Of a DNA stretch of 64,000 nt, positions 12,460-20,792 are shown piece by piece (positions within the stretch are counted from its first letter, which is position 1; each line of letters opens with the position of its first letter). Origin of the DNA: Congregibacter litoralis KT71 (lineage in GTDB: Bacteria > Pseudomonadota > Gammaproteobacteria > Pseudomonadales > Halieaceae); contig NZ_CM002299.1 of NCBI RefSeq assembly GCF_000153125.2, positions 3,761,338 through 3,825,337 on the forward strand, given 5' to 3'. A model generated the notes under the pieces. That model made no database searches. It saw only the letters and a list, made by a program, of their open reading frames with translations, and was not told the origin of the DNA. Position numbers and translations under genes: made by a program.

Positions 12460-13887
12460 ATGCAACTCTGGTTATGTCTGCGCCTCAGGGAACTGGCGGT
12501 TCAATGCCTTCCTCAACGGCGGCCTCAAGCTCTCGCTGTCGTGGAGAAGCAGCGAATTTATGCCGTCAACGCCACGGCGAGTCTCCTGGGCCTGGAGCCC
12601 GGCATGGATCCGGCCGCTGCTCGCAGCCTCGCAGGCGACAGCCCGCTGCAACTGCTGCCCCGGGACCCCGAGGCGGAAACCCAGGCGCTGGAGAGTCTCT
12701 GCTGCTGGGCCTATGGCATTACCCCGCATCTGTACCCCTTTCGGGGCGACTGCCTGATGCTCGAAATTGGTGGCTCCCTGAAACTGTTTGGCGGCAGTGA
12801 TGCCATTATTCGTCATGCCCGCCAGGGCCTGGCCGGTCGCGGCTACAGTGCAGATATCGCCTTGGGGGCAACACCCCTCGCCGCCTGGGCGTTTTCCTAC
12901 GCCGCCAGCGATGACGATGCTGAAAAGGATTACTCCCAGAGTGAAAGGCTTCATAAACTGCCCCTGCAAACACTCGAGCCGCTACACGAACAGTTTGTTG
13001 CCTTGCAGCGCAGCGGATTTAAAACCCTGGGCGAGGTTCTCGCGCTCCCCGCTGCGTCCCTGAATCGACGCTGTGGGGCCCAGTTCCGGGAGCTTCTTCA
13101 ACACCTGAGCGGCGAAGTGATCGCGCCGCCGGTGCATTTCGAGCCCCCCAGCTGCTTTGTGGACAGTTACCCCCTGGGTTATCCCGTGCGCAATCAGGAC
13201 GAACTGGGCCCGGCCCTGGAGCAATTGCTGGCATCACTGGATGATTATCTCCGCCAGCGACAGCTACAGACCCGACAGCTTATCTGGCATTTTTCCGGCA
13301 TTAACAATTATCGGGAGGTACTGGACGTGCGCACCAGCCAAGCGCGCACACCGCGACAGGACTGGTATCGCCTGACCCGCCTTCGCCTGGAACGGCAGCC
13401 CTTTACGGAGGAGGTCGAACTCGTACAGCTACGCGCTGAGCAGCTGGAATCGGCTCAACCGACCAGTGGTGACCTGTTCCGCCAAGCCAGCCAGTCAGAA
13501 TCGACAAGTCAGCTGGTAGATCTACTCAGTAACCGCCTGGGGGCCCGGGCGGTCAACAGCCTCCACCACCGGGACGCTCACCTGCCAGAACATAGTACGG
13601 CTGAAACGGCCGCGGGTACTGCCAACGCACTGCACCCGGCGGATACGGCGCAGCGACCCTTCTGGCTCCTGCCAAAGCCGGAAGTTCTCCGCCATGAGGC
13701 CGGCGAGCTGCTGTTTTGGGGCAGCCGCCTGGAACTGATTTATGGACCCGAGCGCATTGAGGACGGCTGGTGGGAGCGCAGCACCAGCCGGGATTATTTT
13801 GTGGCGCGCAACACCCAGGGACAGCGATTCTGGGTATTCCATGAGCGCCGGGAGCAACGTTGGTTTATGCAGGGATTCTTCGCGTAA
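12460..13887 (+). CDS. imuB: ImuB, inactive Y-family polymerase-like protein
   Basis: Y-family-like scaffold of the ImuA-ImuB-DnaE2 mutasome, 475 aa. The palm and little-finger regions are recognisable, but the metal-binding acidic residues are missing. The N-terminus MQLWLCLRLRELAVQC lacks the DMDxFF aspartate, and the SxDE-type motif is replaced by DCLMLEIGGSLKLFGG. This loss of catalysis is typical of ImuB, which tethers DnaE2 to the beta clamp. A candidate clamp-binding motif is QPTSGDLF near residue 334. It is driven from its own LexA box rather than from the imuA promoter. Confidence 0.9.
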   Translation: MQLWLCLRLRELAVQCLPQRRPQALAVVEKQRIYAVNATASLLGLEPGMDPAAARSLAGDSPLQLLPRDPEAETQALESLCCWAYGITPHLYPFRGDCLMLEIGGSLKLFGGSDAIIRHARQGLAGRGYSADIALGATPLAAWAFSYAASDDDAEKDYSQSERLHKLPLQTLEPLHEQFVALQRSGFKTLGEVLALPAASLNRRCGAQFRELLQHLSGEVIAPPVHFEPPSCFVDSYPLGYPVRNQDELGPALEQLLASLDDYLRQRQLQTRQLIWHFSGINNYREVLDVRTSQARTPRQDWYRLTRLRLERQPFTEEVELVQLRAEQLESAQPTSGDLFRQASQSESTSQLVDLLSNRLGARAVNSLHHRDAHLPEHSTAETAAGTANALHPADTAQRPFWLLPKPEVLRHEAGELLFWGSRLELIYGPERIEDGWWERSTSRDYFVARNTQGQRFWVFHERREQRWFMQGFFA

Positions 13888-13994
13888 TCGATAAACAGTT
13901 CGATCAAATATGACAAGATTATTACAAATTTATGAAAAATATAGCTTTTCCCTTGGAATTAGGCGTAAACTAGCGTCCTGCCTAGCACAGCTTT

Positions 13995-14033
13995 ATGTCA
14001 TTTTTGTGACAGTTTGCTTCAGATTGTCATAAT
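13995..14033 (+). promoter_or_regulatory. candidate promoter and inverted repeat
   Basis: The AT-rich 260-bp gap after imuB holds the inverted repeat TGTCA-N6-TGACA near 13996-14011 and a third TGTCA at 14025. TTGTGA (14004-14009) and CATAAT (14028-14033) are 18 bp apart and could be -35/-10 elements for the exported-protein gene about 115 bp downstream. An unknown regulator may bind the repeat. Confidence 0.3.
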
Positions 14034-14147
14034 CAGATCGTCGTAAATGCAGCTAAGAGCATAAATTTAAACCCCGGGTACCGGCAGGAACGGAAGGAAT
14101 CGAGAAACTTGCAGGACCCACATCGCCGTGAGGCGAAGGAGACACAC

Positions 14148-14546
14148 ATGTACAACACAAAAAAATCAAATGGACGCCTGGGAGCCAATCACTCAGTGAT
14201 TAAAAGCAGCCTGCTCATCGCAGCAAGCGCTCTAGGTCTATCCCTACTTCCCCTCTACGCCAGCGCAGAAATCACTCAGGAATGTATCCTTGAGGGCACT
14301 GTGGACATGCGCAAAGCTGAAGAACTCGGTCAGCCCGTGTACGTCAAGTTCCGTAACGCGCGCCGGGGCACGGAAGCCGGATGCAGTCTTAACCGCCGCG
14401 CAAAAAGCCGGCGCGTGCAATTCACCAGTAGCCCGGATATCACGGACGTCAAGACCGCTCCTCACGGCAGCAAGGTGCGCTACCGTTACATTGAGCGCGA
14501 CAACCAGGCGGGCAAATGGGAACTGCTGGACGTCAGCGGAGCCTAA
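14148..14546 (+). CDS. small exported protein of unknown function
   Basis: A 132-aa protein not recognised as a known family. The ATG at 14148 is preceded by a strong GAAGGAG Shine-Dalgarno. Residues 20-42 form a signal peptide (VIKSSLLIAASALGLSLLPL, cleavage near YASA-EI). The mature part is about 90 residues, basic, with two cysteines (QECILEG and AGCSLNRR) that could form a disulphide. The end is beta-rich (KVRYRYIERDNQAGKWELLDV). A terminator follows, so the gene is probably monocistronic. Periplasmic location is inferred. Confidence 0.75.
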   Translation: MYNTKKSNGRLGANHSVIKSSLLIAASALGLSLLPLYASAEITQECILEGTVDMRKAEELGQPVYVKFRNARRGTEAGCSLNRRAKSRRVQFTSSPDITDVKTAPHGSKVRYRYIERDNQAGKWELLDVSGA

Positions 14547-14591
14547 ACGCCGCTAAGACAGCAACCCAGCACTAGGAACGCATCAAAAGGT

Positions 14592-14614
14592 CCGGCAGAA
14601 ACGCCGGGCTTTTT
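14592..14614 (+). terminator. Rho-independent terminator
   Basis: CCGGC (14592-14596) pairs with GCCGG (14603-14607) over a short A-rich loop and is followed by GCTTTTTC. It ends the exported-protein transcript 45 bp after its stop. Confidence 0.7.
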
Positions 14615-14719
14615 CATGCTTTGACTGTTTGCATTTGTCGGCTACCTGACTCGCAAACTTTTTGCCGGTCCTTTCACCTACGCTCTTACCCGCCCTTTCA
14701 CCTGCATTCTCACCTGCCG

Positions 14720-15316
14720 TTACCCGCCTTCACTCCCCGCCACAGGTGAGTGCTCAACCCAGATCAACGCTTCCGTATCAAAGCCCAGGGCAGACGCCCG
14801 CTCTACAAATTGTGAGCGCAGGGCATCAGACACCGTCGGGGTTCGCGCAAGTAACCACAGGTAATCGCGATTAAAGCCAGATACAAAAGCGTACTCGTAG
14901 TTCTCGCGTTCCAGCTCAAACACCACATAAGACGCATAAAACGGCCCGAAAAAAGACACTTTCAAATGCGCTTCATCCTGAGGTCCTACAAAACTGGCCT
15001 TACCCTCTATCTCGCTCCACTCCTGATCCTCGATATCGTAACCGCGGTTAAAGACCCGCACGGAACCATCCTCCCGCCAGGCGTACTCAGCGGTAACGTT
15101 CTTCAAGCCCCTCTCAAAGCTATGATCCAGGCGCGCAATCTCGTACCAACGCCCGAGATACCGTTCAGCCTCAAACTCCTGTACCGCTACCACACCATCG
15201 GGAGTGCCCAGACAGGCCGACAGCATTGACAGCACGGCAGCCGCCAAGGCCCAGCGCGTCAAATGTCTCAGGCGCCCCATGCGCCCCAGACCAGCCCTTC
15301 GCTTTATTTCATTCAT
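14720..15316 (-). CDS. blc: lipocalin-family outer-membrane lipoprotein
   Basis: Bacterial lipocalin (Blc) that binds lysophospholipids or fatty acids at the outer membrane. From the ATG at 15316 (behind an AGAGGAAG ribosome site) the protein has a signal peptide ending in the lipobox LSMLSAC and then the lipocalin hallmark YLGRWYEIARLDHSFERG. A second conserved region is GFNRDYLWLLARTP. Length is 198 aa. The frame continues upstream through the 7-bp repeat, but that part is not plausible protein. Confidence 0.88.
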   Translation of the reverse strand: MNEIKRRAGLGRMGRLRHLTRWALAAAVLSMLSACLGTPDGVVAVQEFEAERYLGRWYEIARLDHSFERGLKNVTAEYAWREDGSVRVFNRGYDIEDQEWSEIEGKASFVGPQDEAHLKVSFFGPFYASYVVFELERENYEYAFVSGFNRDYLWLLARTPTVSDALRSQFVERASALGFDTEALIWVEHSPVAGSEGG

Positions 15317-15363
15317 AAACTTCCTCTTAAGTACACCAGGGCCTTTTTGCTCACGACCCATGA

Positions 15364-15401
15364 CCCACAACCCGCAACCCACAACCCACAACCCACAACC
15401 C
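15364..15401. repeat. 7-bp tandem repeat (CCCACAA)n
   Basis: Five consecutive units: CCCACAA at 15364, CCCGCAA at 15371, then CCCACAA at 15378, 15385 and 15392, trailing into CCC. It lies in the gap between the blc start and the upstream methyltransferase stop, about 50-85 bp ahead of the blc ATG, i.e. in its promoter/leader zone. Confidence 0.9.
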
Positions 15402-15473
15402 ATCAGCCATGATCGCCCCATGGCGGCGACACCCGATGCACCGTCAGCATCGCTATTCAACATCACCACTACG

Positions 15474-15932
15474 CTACAACCAACGCCGAACACTCCGACG
15501 ATACTTCACAAAGTCATCGCCGAAGCGCTGCGCCATGAAACGCTCTTCCGGGACAATCTGAAACCGCGTCATATAAGTCAAAAACCCAAGGGCGACCAAC
15601 AGCGACAAGCCACTACCCAGATACAAACCCCAGGCGATGAGCACCAGTAACATACCGAGATACATGGGGTTGCGGGTTATTTTGTATACACCGATGACCA
15701 CCAGTTCGGAGGAACGCTCGGGATAGCGGGGATCCACCGTTGTGCCGGCTTGACGAAATGCCTTAACGCCCAGGAGGGCAATGACGATGCCGAAGGTGAG
15801 GGCGAGTGCCGACAGACCATGCCTCATAGGCAGGGTAAAGGCGGCAAAACTGTCCCCACGATCGACAAGCCACATCAGCGCTCCGGCGCCGGCAAGCAGG
15901 ATTACCGGGGGGATCTTTAGTTCCAGATTCAT
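15474..15932 (-). CDS. isoprenylcysteine carboxyl methyltransferase-family membrane protein
   Basis: A 152-aa integral membrane protein with hydrophobic segments near residues 7-25, 32-52 and 85-120. The C-terminal half has the ICMT/PEMT-type SAM-binding block: VIGVYKITRNPMYLGMLL and, at the end, a basic tail with EERFMAQRFGDDFVKYRRSVRRWL, in which the EE and the Y-x3-V-R-R elements are family marks. The bacterial substrate is unknown; phospholipid or small isoprenoid methylation is possible. Confidence 0.82.
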   Translation of the reverse strand: MNLELKIPPVILLAGAGALMWLVDRGDSFAAFTLPMRHGLSALALTFGIVIALLGVKAFRQAGTTVDPRYPERSSELVVIGVYKITRNPMYLGMLLVLIAWGLYLGSGLSLLVALGFLTYMTRFQIVPEERFMAQRFGDDFVKYRRSVRRWL

Positions 15933-15941
15933 GGGGAAAGC

Positions 15942-16193
15942 TTAACGGTTTTTGCGGCGCAACTGACGACTGAATTTACGGCAGCCGGCAGTATGGAACT
16001 CCTCTTCGTAGCGGCTGCGCGATTTACGCCACGACGCCATGCGCGCGCTGGAGCCCCCTTTGCGTCGCAACGCCGTGTAATGCTCAATCTTCTCGCTGAG
16101 ATAGATGCAGCGCTGCAGGGCCTTATCAGGCTTTGCGGCGAAGAGTGTTTCCATCGCAAGCACGAGGAACATAAACAGCAGTAAACGGGGCAT
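15942..16193 (-). CDS. small exported conserved hypothetical protein
   Basis: An 83-aa protein from the ATG at 16193. Residues 1-19 (MPRLLLFMFLVLAMETLFA) form a signal peptide with cleavage near LFA-AKP. The mature chain is basic and helical, with two cysteines (LQRCIYLSEKIEHYT and HTAGCRKFSRQ) and an ALRRKGGSSARMASWRKSR block. Upstream in-frame TTG/GTG codons exist, but they would place charged residues before the signal. The family is not recognised by name. Confidence 0.6.
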   Translation of the reverse strand: MPRLLLFMFLVLAMETLFAAKPDKALQRCIYLSEKIEHYTALRRKGGSSARMASWRKSRSRYEEEFHTAGCRKFSRQLRRKNR

Positions 16194-16313
16194 GTACCCA
16201 TGATCGCCCCCTGAGCGCTCCCATAGAACGTCCTCCACGGGCAAAAATATTCAATTGCGCTCTCGAGTTCACCGCCGGATCGATGGCGTATAGAGGGACG
16301 GAGTATCTACTGG

Positions 16314-17519
16314 CTACTGACCCGCTTGTTCGGCTGCAGCCAGCATATCCAACGCAGAGTTGGGGATACCGCCGTCATGGACAAGCACAATCACCTCATC
16401 GGGCTTCACTCGCATCATCACCTCCTTGAGGAAAGCATCGGCCTCTTGTCGCTGCAAGGCATTGAGATTGATATGCGTGAGAGTCTTGAAGCCCGGTGCG
16501 AGGTGCGGGGCGACAAAGGCGCCAAAAGAATTGGAAAGCAACAGCGCAGACCGGGGCGACGCAGGATTGGCTGCCCGGTATTGTCCAAAGTCCCTCGCGC
16601 GGCTGTAAAAGCGCTTAACCCAGGCAGGCTCGCCTCTGGCAACCCTGACGCCATAGCTTGCGTAGGGATAAATCCATGCCTCCACCCGGCGGGTGAAACC
16701 CATGGAGCGCATATCCGCGCTGATCACTCCTAAGCTGGCACCTTGTCCGTAAGCGTCTCCGGGCTCAATACCCAGCGTTCGCAATAATCGTCCTGCAAAC
16801 TCGTGATTAATCATGCTGGCGGAGTGAAAATTCCCCGGCGGATAAAAAGCGGGCTGGTCGCGCAGCGCCAGGAGCGCTTCTATGGGAAAGTGCACCCGAT
16901 AGCCCTTCCCTGCGGAACGGGTCCGCAGCTGCCCCCCAACGCTATCCAGGGGATCAAGAGACAGACAGGCTCGCCTCACCGGAGCCGGTACCGTGCGCGG
17001 CAACTCGTCGGGATACAGCAACGGCTTGGAGGGTACGATAGCGTAGCTGGTATTGGCCCCATAGCGTCGAACCGTGGCTGCAAAGCCCTCCATGGCTGTT
17101 TCGCTAGCGCGGACCTGCGGCATCTTGGGCAGGCACAGCTTACGAAGGGCGGCGTAGGGCCGCGTCGCACTGTGCGCATTAAAAAACACAAAACCGTCGT
17201 CACCAATATCAACATTGGCGATGGGGCTGTCTTTGAACAGGTAAAACTGGAGCATGCGATAAAACTTGTTCAGGGACATGGCAAAGCCAACGTGGTCGTC
17301 AATGAAGGCCTCGAGTCCCGTAAAAAAGGCCTTTGCCGACTCCGCGCCCTTAACGTCGGGAAAATCCGCGAGCTCACGCTTCTCCCAGTTCTGCCGTGCC
17401 TGGTGATCGGCAAAGAAACCGCCCAGGGACGGTAACAAGAACACCAGGGCCACTGCGGCTATCGCCAGCCGGGCGCGGGCTCCAAAGCCTGCGACTGCTG
17501 TTTCCTGCTCTTCGCTCAC
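16314..17519 (-). CDS. AlgX/AlgJ-like SGNH acetyltransferase-type protein
   Basis: A 401-aa protein with one N-terminal membrane anchor (residues about 17-36) and a periplasmic AlgX/AlgJ-type SGNH-hydrolase-like domain. Such proteins take acetyl groups from an AlgI-type MBOAT and place them on an exopolysaccharide. The conserved DGFVFFNAHS start and the nucleophile block LLLSNSFGAF (S331) are present. The DxH motif appears as N230-F-H232, so the usual aspartate is replaced, which could weaken catalysis or mark a subfamily. It starts with GTG three bases after the MBOAT stop, so the two are coupled. Confidence 0.8.
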   Translation of the reverse strand: MSEEQETAVAGFGARARLAIAAVALVFLLPSLGGFFADHQARQNWEKRELADFPDVKGAESAKAFFTGLEAFIDDHVGFAMSLNKFYRMLQFYLFKDSPIANVDIGDDGFVFFNAHSATRPYAALRKLCLPKMPQVRASETAMEGFAATVRRYGANTSYAIVPSKPLLYPDELPRTVPAPVRRACLSLDPLDSVGGQLRTRSAGKGYRVHFPIEALLALRDQPAFYPPGNFHSASMINHEFAGRLLRTLGIEPGDAYGQGASLGVISADMRSMGFTRRVEAWIYPYASYGVRVARGEPAWVKRFYSRARDFGQYRAANPASPRSALLLSNSFGAFVAPHLAPGFKTLTHINLNALQRQEADAFLKEVMMRVKPDEVIVLVHDGGIPNSALDMLAAAEQAGQ

Positions 17520-17522
17520 CGC

Positions 17523-18953
17523 CTAAAACCTGAAGTAAATAAAAGGGTTATAGGTGCCAGACATAATGTATGTCGAGCACATGAGTAATAGGGCGAGAGC
17601 CACCACCCCATTGGCGGCACGGTAAATCCAGTGACCGCCCCTTGCGTCTCTCAGAGTCGCACCGCCCGGGTCGACGTCATCAGGATCCTCGCCATTTCTA
17701 AAGGCCCTCGTCCGCTCCAGCACGGGCATCGCAAAGATCACGCCCAGGAGCATAAAGCTCAGGTTCTCGGTGCTCACCAGGCGCACAAAGCTGATGCCTT
17801 TCGCGGGCACGGAAGAGAACATAGCCTCGAGATAGTACATCGCCTGTGGCAGGGTCTCGGCGCGAAAGAGTACCCAGCCAATCATCACCAGCAACATTGC
17901 GTAAACATGCTGCGCTGGACGGGGAATCTTTTGTAACGCTGCCCCAAGCCCTGCGCGCTCCACTGCGAGGATGAGACCGTGAAAAACACCCCAAATGATG
18001 AAGGTCCAGGCCGCGCCATGCCAGAGACCGCAGAGCAAAAACACCGTAAACAGATTGACATAGGTCCGATAGGGACCGTGCCGGTTGCCCCCGAGGGGGA
18101 TGTACAGATAGTCCCGAAACCAGGACGACAGGGACATATGCCAGCGCCGCCAAAAATCCGTGATGGAGCGGGATGTATAGGGAAAATCAAAGTTCTTGGG
18201 GAAGTGAAAACCCATGATCCGACCAATACCAATTGCCATGAGCGAGTAGCCGGCAAAATCAAAGAAAATCTGCAGGGTGTAGGCAACAATGCCGGTCCAG
18301 GCGTTTGCCGTTGACAGGCGCCCGGGCGCAAAACCAAACACCGTGTCCGCGACCTGTGCGGCATTGTTGGCGATCAATACTTTGTAACTCAGACCCACGA
18401 TAAACAGAATCACGCCACGATAAACGTCATAGGACGATATCTGCCGGTGCCGGATCGCCTCCGCGACCGTGGCGTAGCGCACGATGGGACCCGCAATCAG
18501 CTGCGGAAACATCGCAATATACAGCGCCAGATCAAAGTAGGAACGCGCCCGGGGGGAGTCTCCCCGGTAAACATCGATGAGATAGGAAATCGATTGAAAG
18601 ATAAAAAATGAAATCCCCAGGGGCAGATGGGGTATGTCCTCCGGGGGAATGGGAATCTCCAGCACACTGCCGATGAGAAAACCGAAGTACTTGTAGTAGC
18701 CCAGCACCAGCAGATTGGCCGCCACCCCCAGGGCGAGAAACTGCGACCGCCGGCTGCCCGCCTCCAGATGCTGTCCCAGAAAATAGTTAAAACCCACGGT
18801 AGCGAGGAGGAGCAGCACATAGGCACCTTCCCCCCAGGCAAAAAACAGGAGGCTGAAGACCAGGGCCGTGAGGTTCCGCCAGGGCAGCAGCGCATAGCAC
18901 AGCAAAAAAATCGGCAAGAAAACAAACAAAAATGAGGTAGTGGAAAAAACCAT
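17523..18953 (-). CDS. AlgI-like MBOAT O-acyltransferase
   Basis: Membrane-bound O-acyltransferase of the AlgI/DltB group, 476 aa from the ATG at 18953, with about ten hydrophobic segments starting MVFSTTSFLFVFLPIFLL. The MBOAT signatures are present: DFWRRWHMSLSSWFRDYLYI and the catalytic histidine block LCGLWHGAAWTFIIWG. It probably carries acetyl groups across the inner membrane for the AlgJ-like partner just downstream. No alginate polymerase lies nearby, so the acetylated glycan is unknown. Confidence 0.9.
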   Translation of the reverse strand: MVFSTTSFLFVFLPIFLLCYALLPWRNLTALVFSLLFFAWGEGAYVLLLLATVGFNYFLGQHLEAGSRRSQFLALGVAANLLVLGYYKYFGFLIGSVLEIPIPPEDIPHLPLGISFFIFQSISYLIDVYRGDSPRARSYFDLALYIAMFPQLIAGPIVRYATVAEAIRHRQISSYDVYRGVILFIVGLSYKVLIANNAAQVADTVFGFAPGRLSTANAWTGIVAYTLQIFFDFAGYSLMAIGIGRIMGFHFPKNFDFPYTSRSITDFWRRWHMSLSSWFRDYLYIPLGGNRHGPYRTYVNLFTVFLLCGLWHGAAWTFIIWGVFHGLILAVERAGLGAALQKIPRPAQHVYAMLLVMIGWVLFRAETLPQAMYYLEAMFSSVPAKGISFVRLVSTENLSFMLLGVIFAMPVLERTRAFRNGEDPDDVDPGGATLRDARGGHWIYRAANGVVALALLLMCSTYIMSGTYNPFIYFRF

Positions 18954-19043
18954 AATCGACGCTGGCGGGCGCTCTCCCAAAGACCGGCCGTCTTATAGCA
19001 GGCCGACCGGCGCTTTGCGAGTCGCCGAGGGCTTAGTCGCCTC

Positions 19044-19865
19044 TCAACGCAATGCCACCTTCACGACAAAGGGCGTCCACTGGCGGGCACCGGGCAGCAA
19101 ATCGACCGTCTTGCTGGCCAGGCGGGCCGCGCCCCGGGGGAAAAACGGATAGTCCAGAAGACTGACATCGCAGGGGCGCCCCACCCAGCTTTTGAGTCGC
19201 GATTTCAACAGAATCCGATGGACCCCCCAGGGCATGACCGGCGTTCGGTAATGGCGCGTCAGGGGCAGTCCGCCCATCAGCACCGATGCCCGGGACACCC
19301 AGTGGGGAATCACATCAAACAGCAGATGGCATCGAGGGAACTGTGCGGCGATATCGCCAAGCAAATCCCGCACATCCTGCTCCTGAAAATACATAAACAG
19401 TCCCTGCGCTGCGATACACACGGGTCGGTCCCGGGGAATGCACCTCATCCAGGCTCGATCCGTGGCTGACAGGGCAATGTGCTGGTGCCGCGCGTCGGCA
19501 GGAATAAAACGCTCGCGTATCCCTATGGCCTCGGGCAGGTCCACGGTAAACCACTCGCCCGGAGTCTGTTCCAGGCGATAGCGCTGGGTCTCCAGGCCCT
19601 CACCCAGATTTACGACGCTGGCACCGGGATGCTCCTCAAGAAAAGCAGAGACCAGCTGATCAAACAGCTGCGCACGCAGCGCCGCCATGGGGTTGCTGCG
19701 CCCGAAGTTCCGCTCAAAGTCATAGTCCAGGCCCTGATAAATCTCTACGGCTTTAGGGTCGCTGAACACACCGTCCGGCCGCATGGCCTCGTGCGCCCGA
19801 CTGTGCAGGGTCCAGAGCATGGTTTCCGGCACATCCGTGAGCCCCGGCGGCTGAGGATCTGTCAT
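19044..19865 (-). CDS. leucine carboxyl methyltransferase-family SAM methyltransferase
   Basis: A 273-aa class I SAM-dependent methyltransferase of the LCM/Ppm1-like group found in bacteria. Marks are the N-terminal TMLWTLHSRAHEAMRPDGVF, the SAM-binding segment SVVNLGEGLETQRYRLEQ (an aberrant GxGxxT-like loop) and WFTVDLPEAIGIRERF. Relatives methylate polyketide or other carboxylates, but the substrate here is not known. The start overlaps the stop of the lipase gene by four bases (ATGA), which suggests a two-gene operon. Confidence 0.82.
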   Translation of the reverse strand: MTDPQPPGLTDVPETMLWTLHSRAHEAMRPDGVFSDPKAVEIYQGLDYDFERNFGRSNPMAALRAQLFDQLVSAFLEEHPGASVVNLGEGLETQRYRLEQTPGEWFTVDLPEAIGIRERFIPADARHQHIALSATDRAWMRCIPRDRPVCIAAQGLFMYFQEQDVRDLLGDIAAQFPRCHLLFDVIPHWVSRASVLMGGLPLTRHYRTPVMPWGVHRILLKSRLKSWVGRPCDVSLLDYPFFPRGAARLASKTVDLLPGARQWTPFVVKVALR

Positions 19866-20704
19866 CGTTTTTTTCCTCGCTCTTCCCGGGCAAGGTCTTC
19901 CATCAGCCGGGGGATGTAGCTGTTGGGGGCTGCCGCCAGTCGATGGTTGTCGCCTATGTCAAAGCGCTTCCCCGTCATGCTCACGAAACTCTTCAGGGCC
20001 GCGATGCGCTCATCGAGCCACGAGCCCTTGGTGCGCTTTTTGTGATTGTGCTTGAGTATGATCCGCGACCCCGGATGGCTGAAGAAGGGTTCCGGGGGCA
20101 CATGGGGAACCACGTCACCGGAATTCACCACCCGATAGTGGGGGCCCAGGACTCTGTCGTTGAGGGCGGATGCGAATTTCTCATCGCCGGGTCGCGGACT
20201 CGCAAAGGTATAGACGCCATACACATCTATATCGTTTTCAAGAAGCATACCGGCATAAAGGGAGCCCAGCGCGCCCCCCAGGCTGTGTCCCGTAATCCAC
20301 AGCTTTCTTGGTTCCCCCGGGTCCCTGCGGAGTATTTCTGTGAGCTTGATCACCGCGGGATACAGGGAATCCTGAAAGCCCTCATGAGCGCCGGTGCTTT
20401 CGAAAGGACCCGGATCCTGAGACGCCTGAAAATTCGCAAACCAGTCACTCCCCGAATCACTGCCGCGAAAGACCACGGCAATGTTTTTGTCATCGGCCAT
20501 AAGAAAGCACTGGGTATCGATATCGGGCTTTTTCTGTCGGGAGACCTGACCCAGAAACTCATAACTCCAGGTGTTTTGCACACAGCGCTTTACATCCCTA
20601 AGCGGTGCATAGGCCAGCTCACAAGCCAGCGCCAGGGACAGGGCATTCTGGGGGTCGTAGGCATCGCAGGCCCGCAAAGGCCGGAAGTGCTGCGCGTACT
20701 CCAT
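19862..20704 (-). CDS. class 3 lipase family protein
   Basis: An alpha/beta hydrolase of the lipase-3 family, 280 aa, without a signal peptide. The nucleophile elbow is GHSLGGALGSLY with S141. The preceding VVFRGSDSGSDWFANF and following VYTFASPRPGDEKFA blocks (with the likely catalytic Asp region) match fungal-type lipases; the histidine may lie in the VPPEPFFSHPGSRI region. The ATG follows GGAGG. It is coupled to the LCM-like methyltransferase. The substrate is probably a lipid ester. Confidence 0.85.
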   Translation of the reverse strand: MEYAQHFRPLRACDAYDPQNALSLALACELAYAPLRDVKRCVQNTWSYEFLGQVSRQKKPDIDTQCFLMADDKNIAVVFRGSDSGSDWFANFQASQDPGPFESTGAHEGFQDSLYPAVIKLTEILRRDPGEPRKLWITGHSLGGALGSLYAGMLLENDIDVYGVYTFASPRPGDEKFASALNDRVLGPHYRVVNSGDVVPHVPPEPFFSHPGSRIILKHNHKKRTKGSWLDERIAALKSFVSMTGKRFDIGDNHRLAAAPNSYIPRLMEDLAREERGKKR

Positions 20705-20792
20705 GCCCGCCTCCTGAGGATTGGTGTTCCTTTGCTCATTATGCCGCTATGCTGGCAAAAAAAAACACCAGACCCACCTGGAGAGTCCATCC

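Noticed and set aside
15317..15493. N-terminal extension of blc through the 7-bp repeat
   Set aside because: The extra residues come from the repeat (Gly/Leu/Trp/Val), precede the signal peptide, and the internal ATG at 15316 has a good ribosome site.
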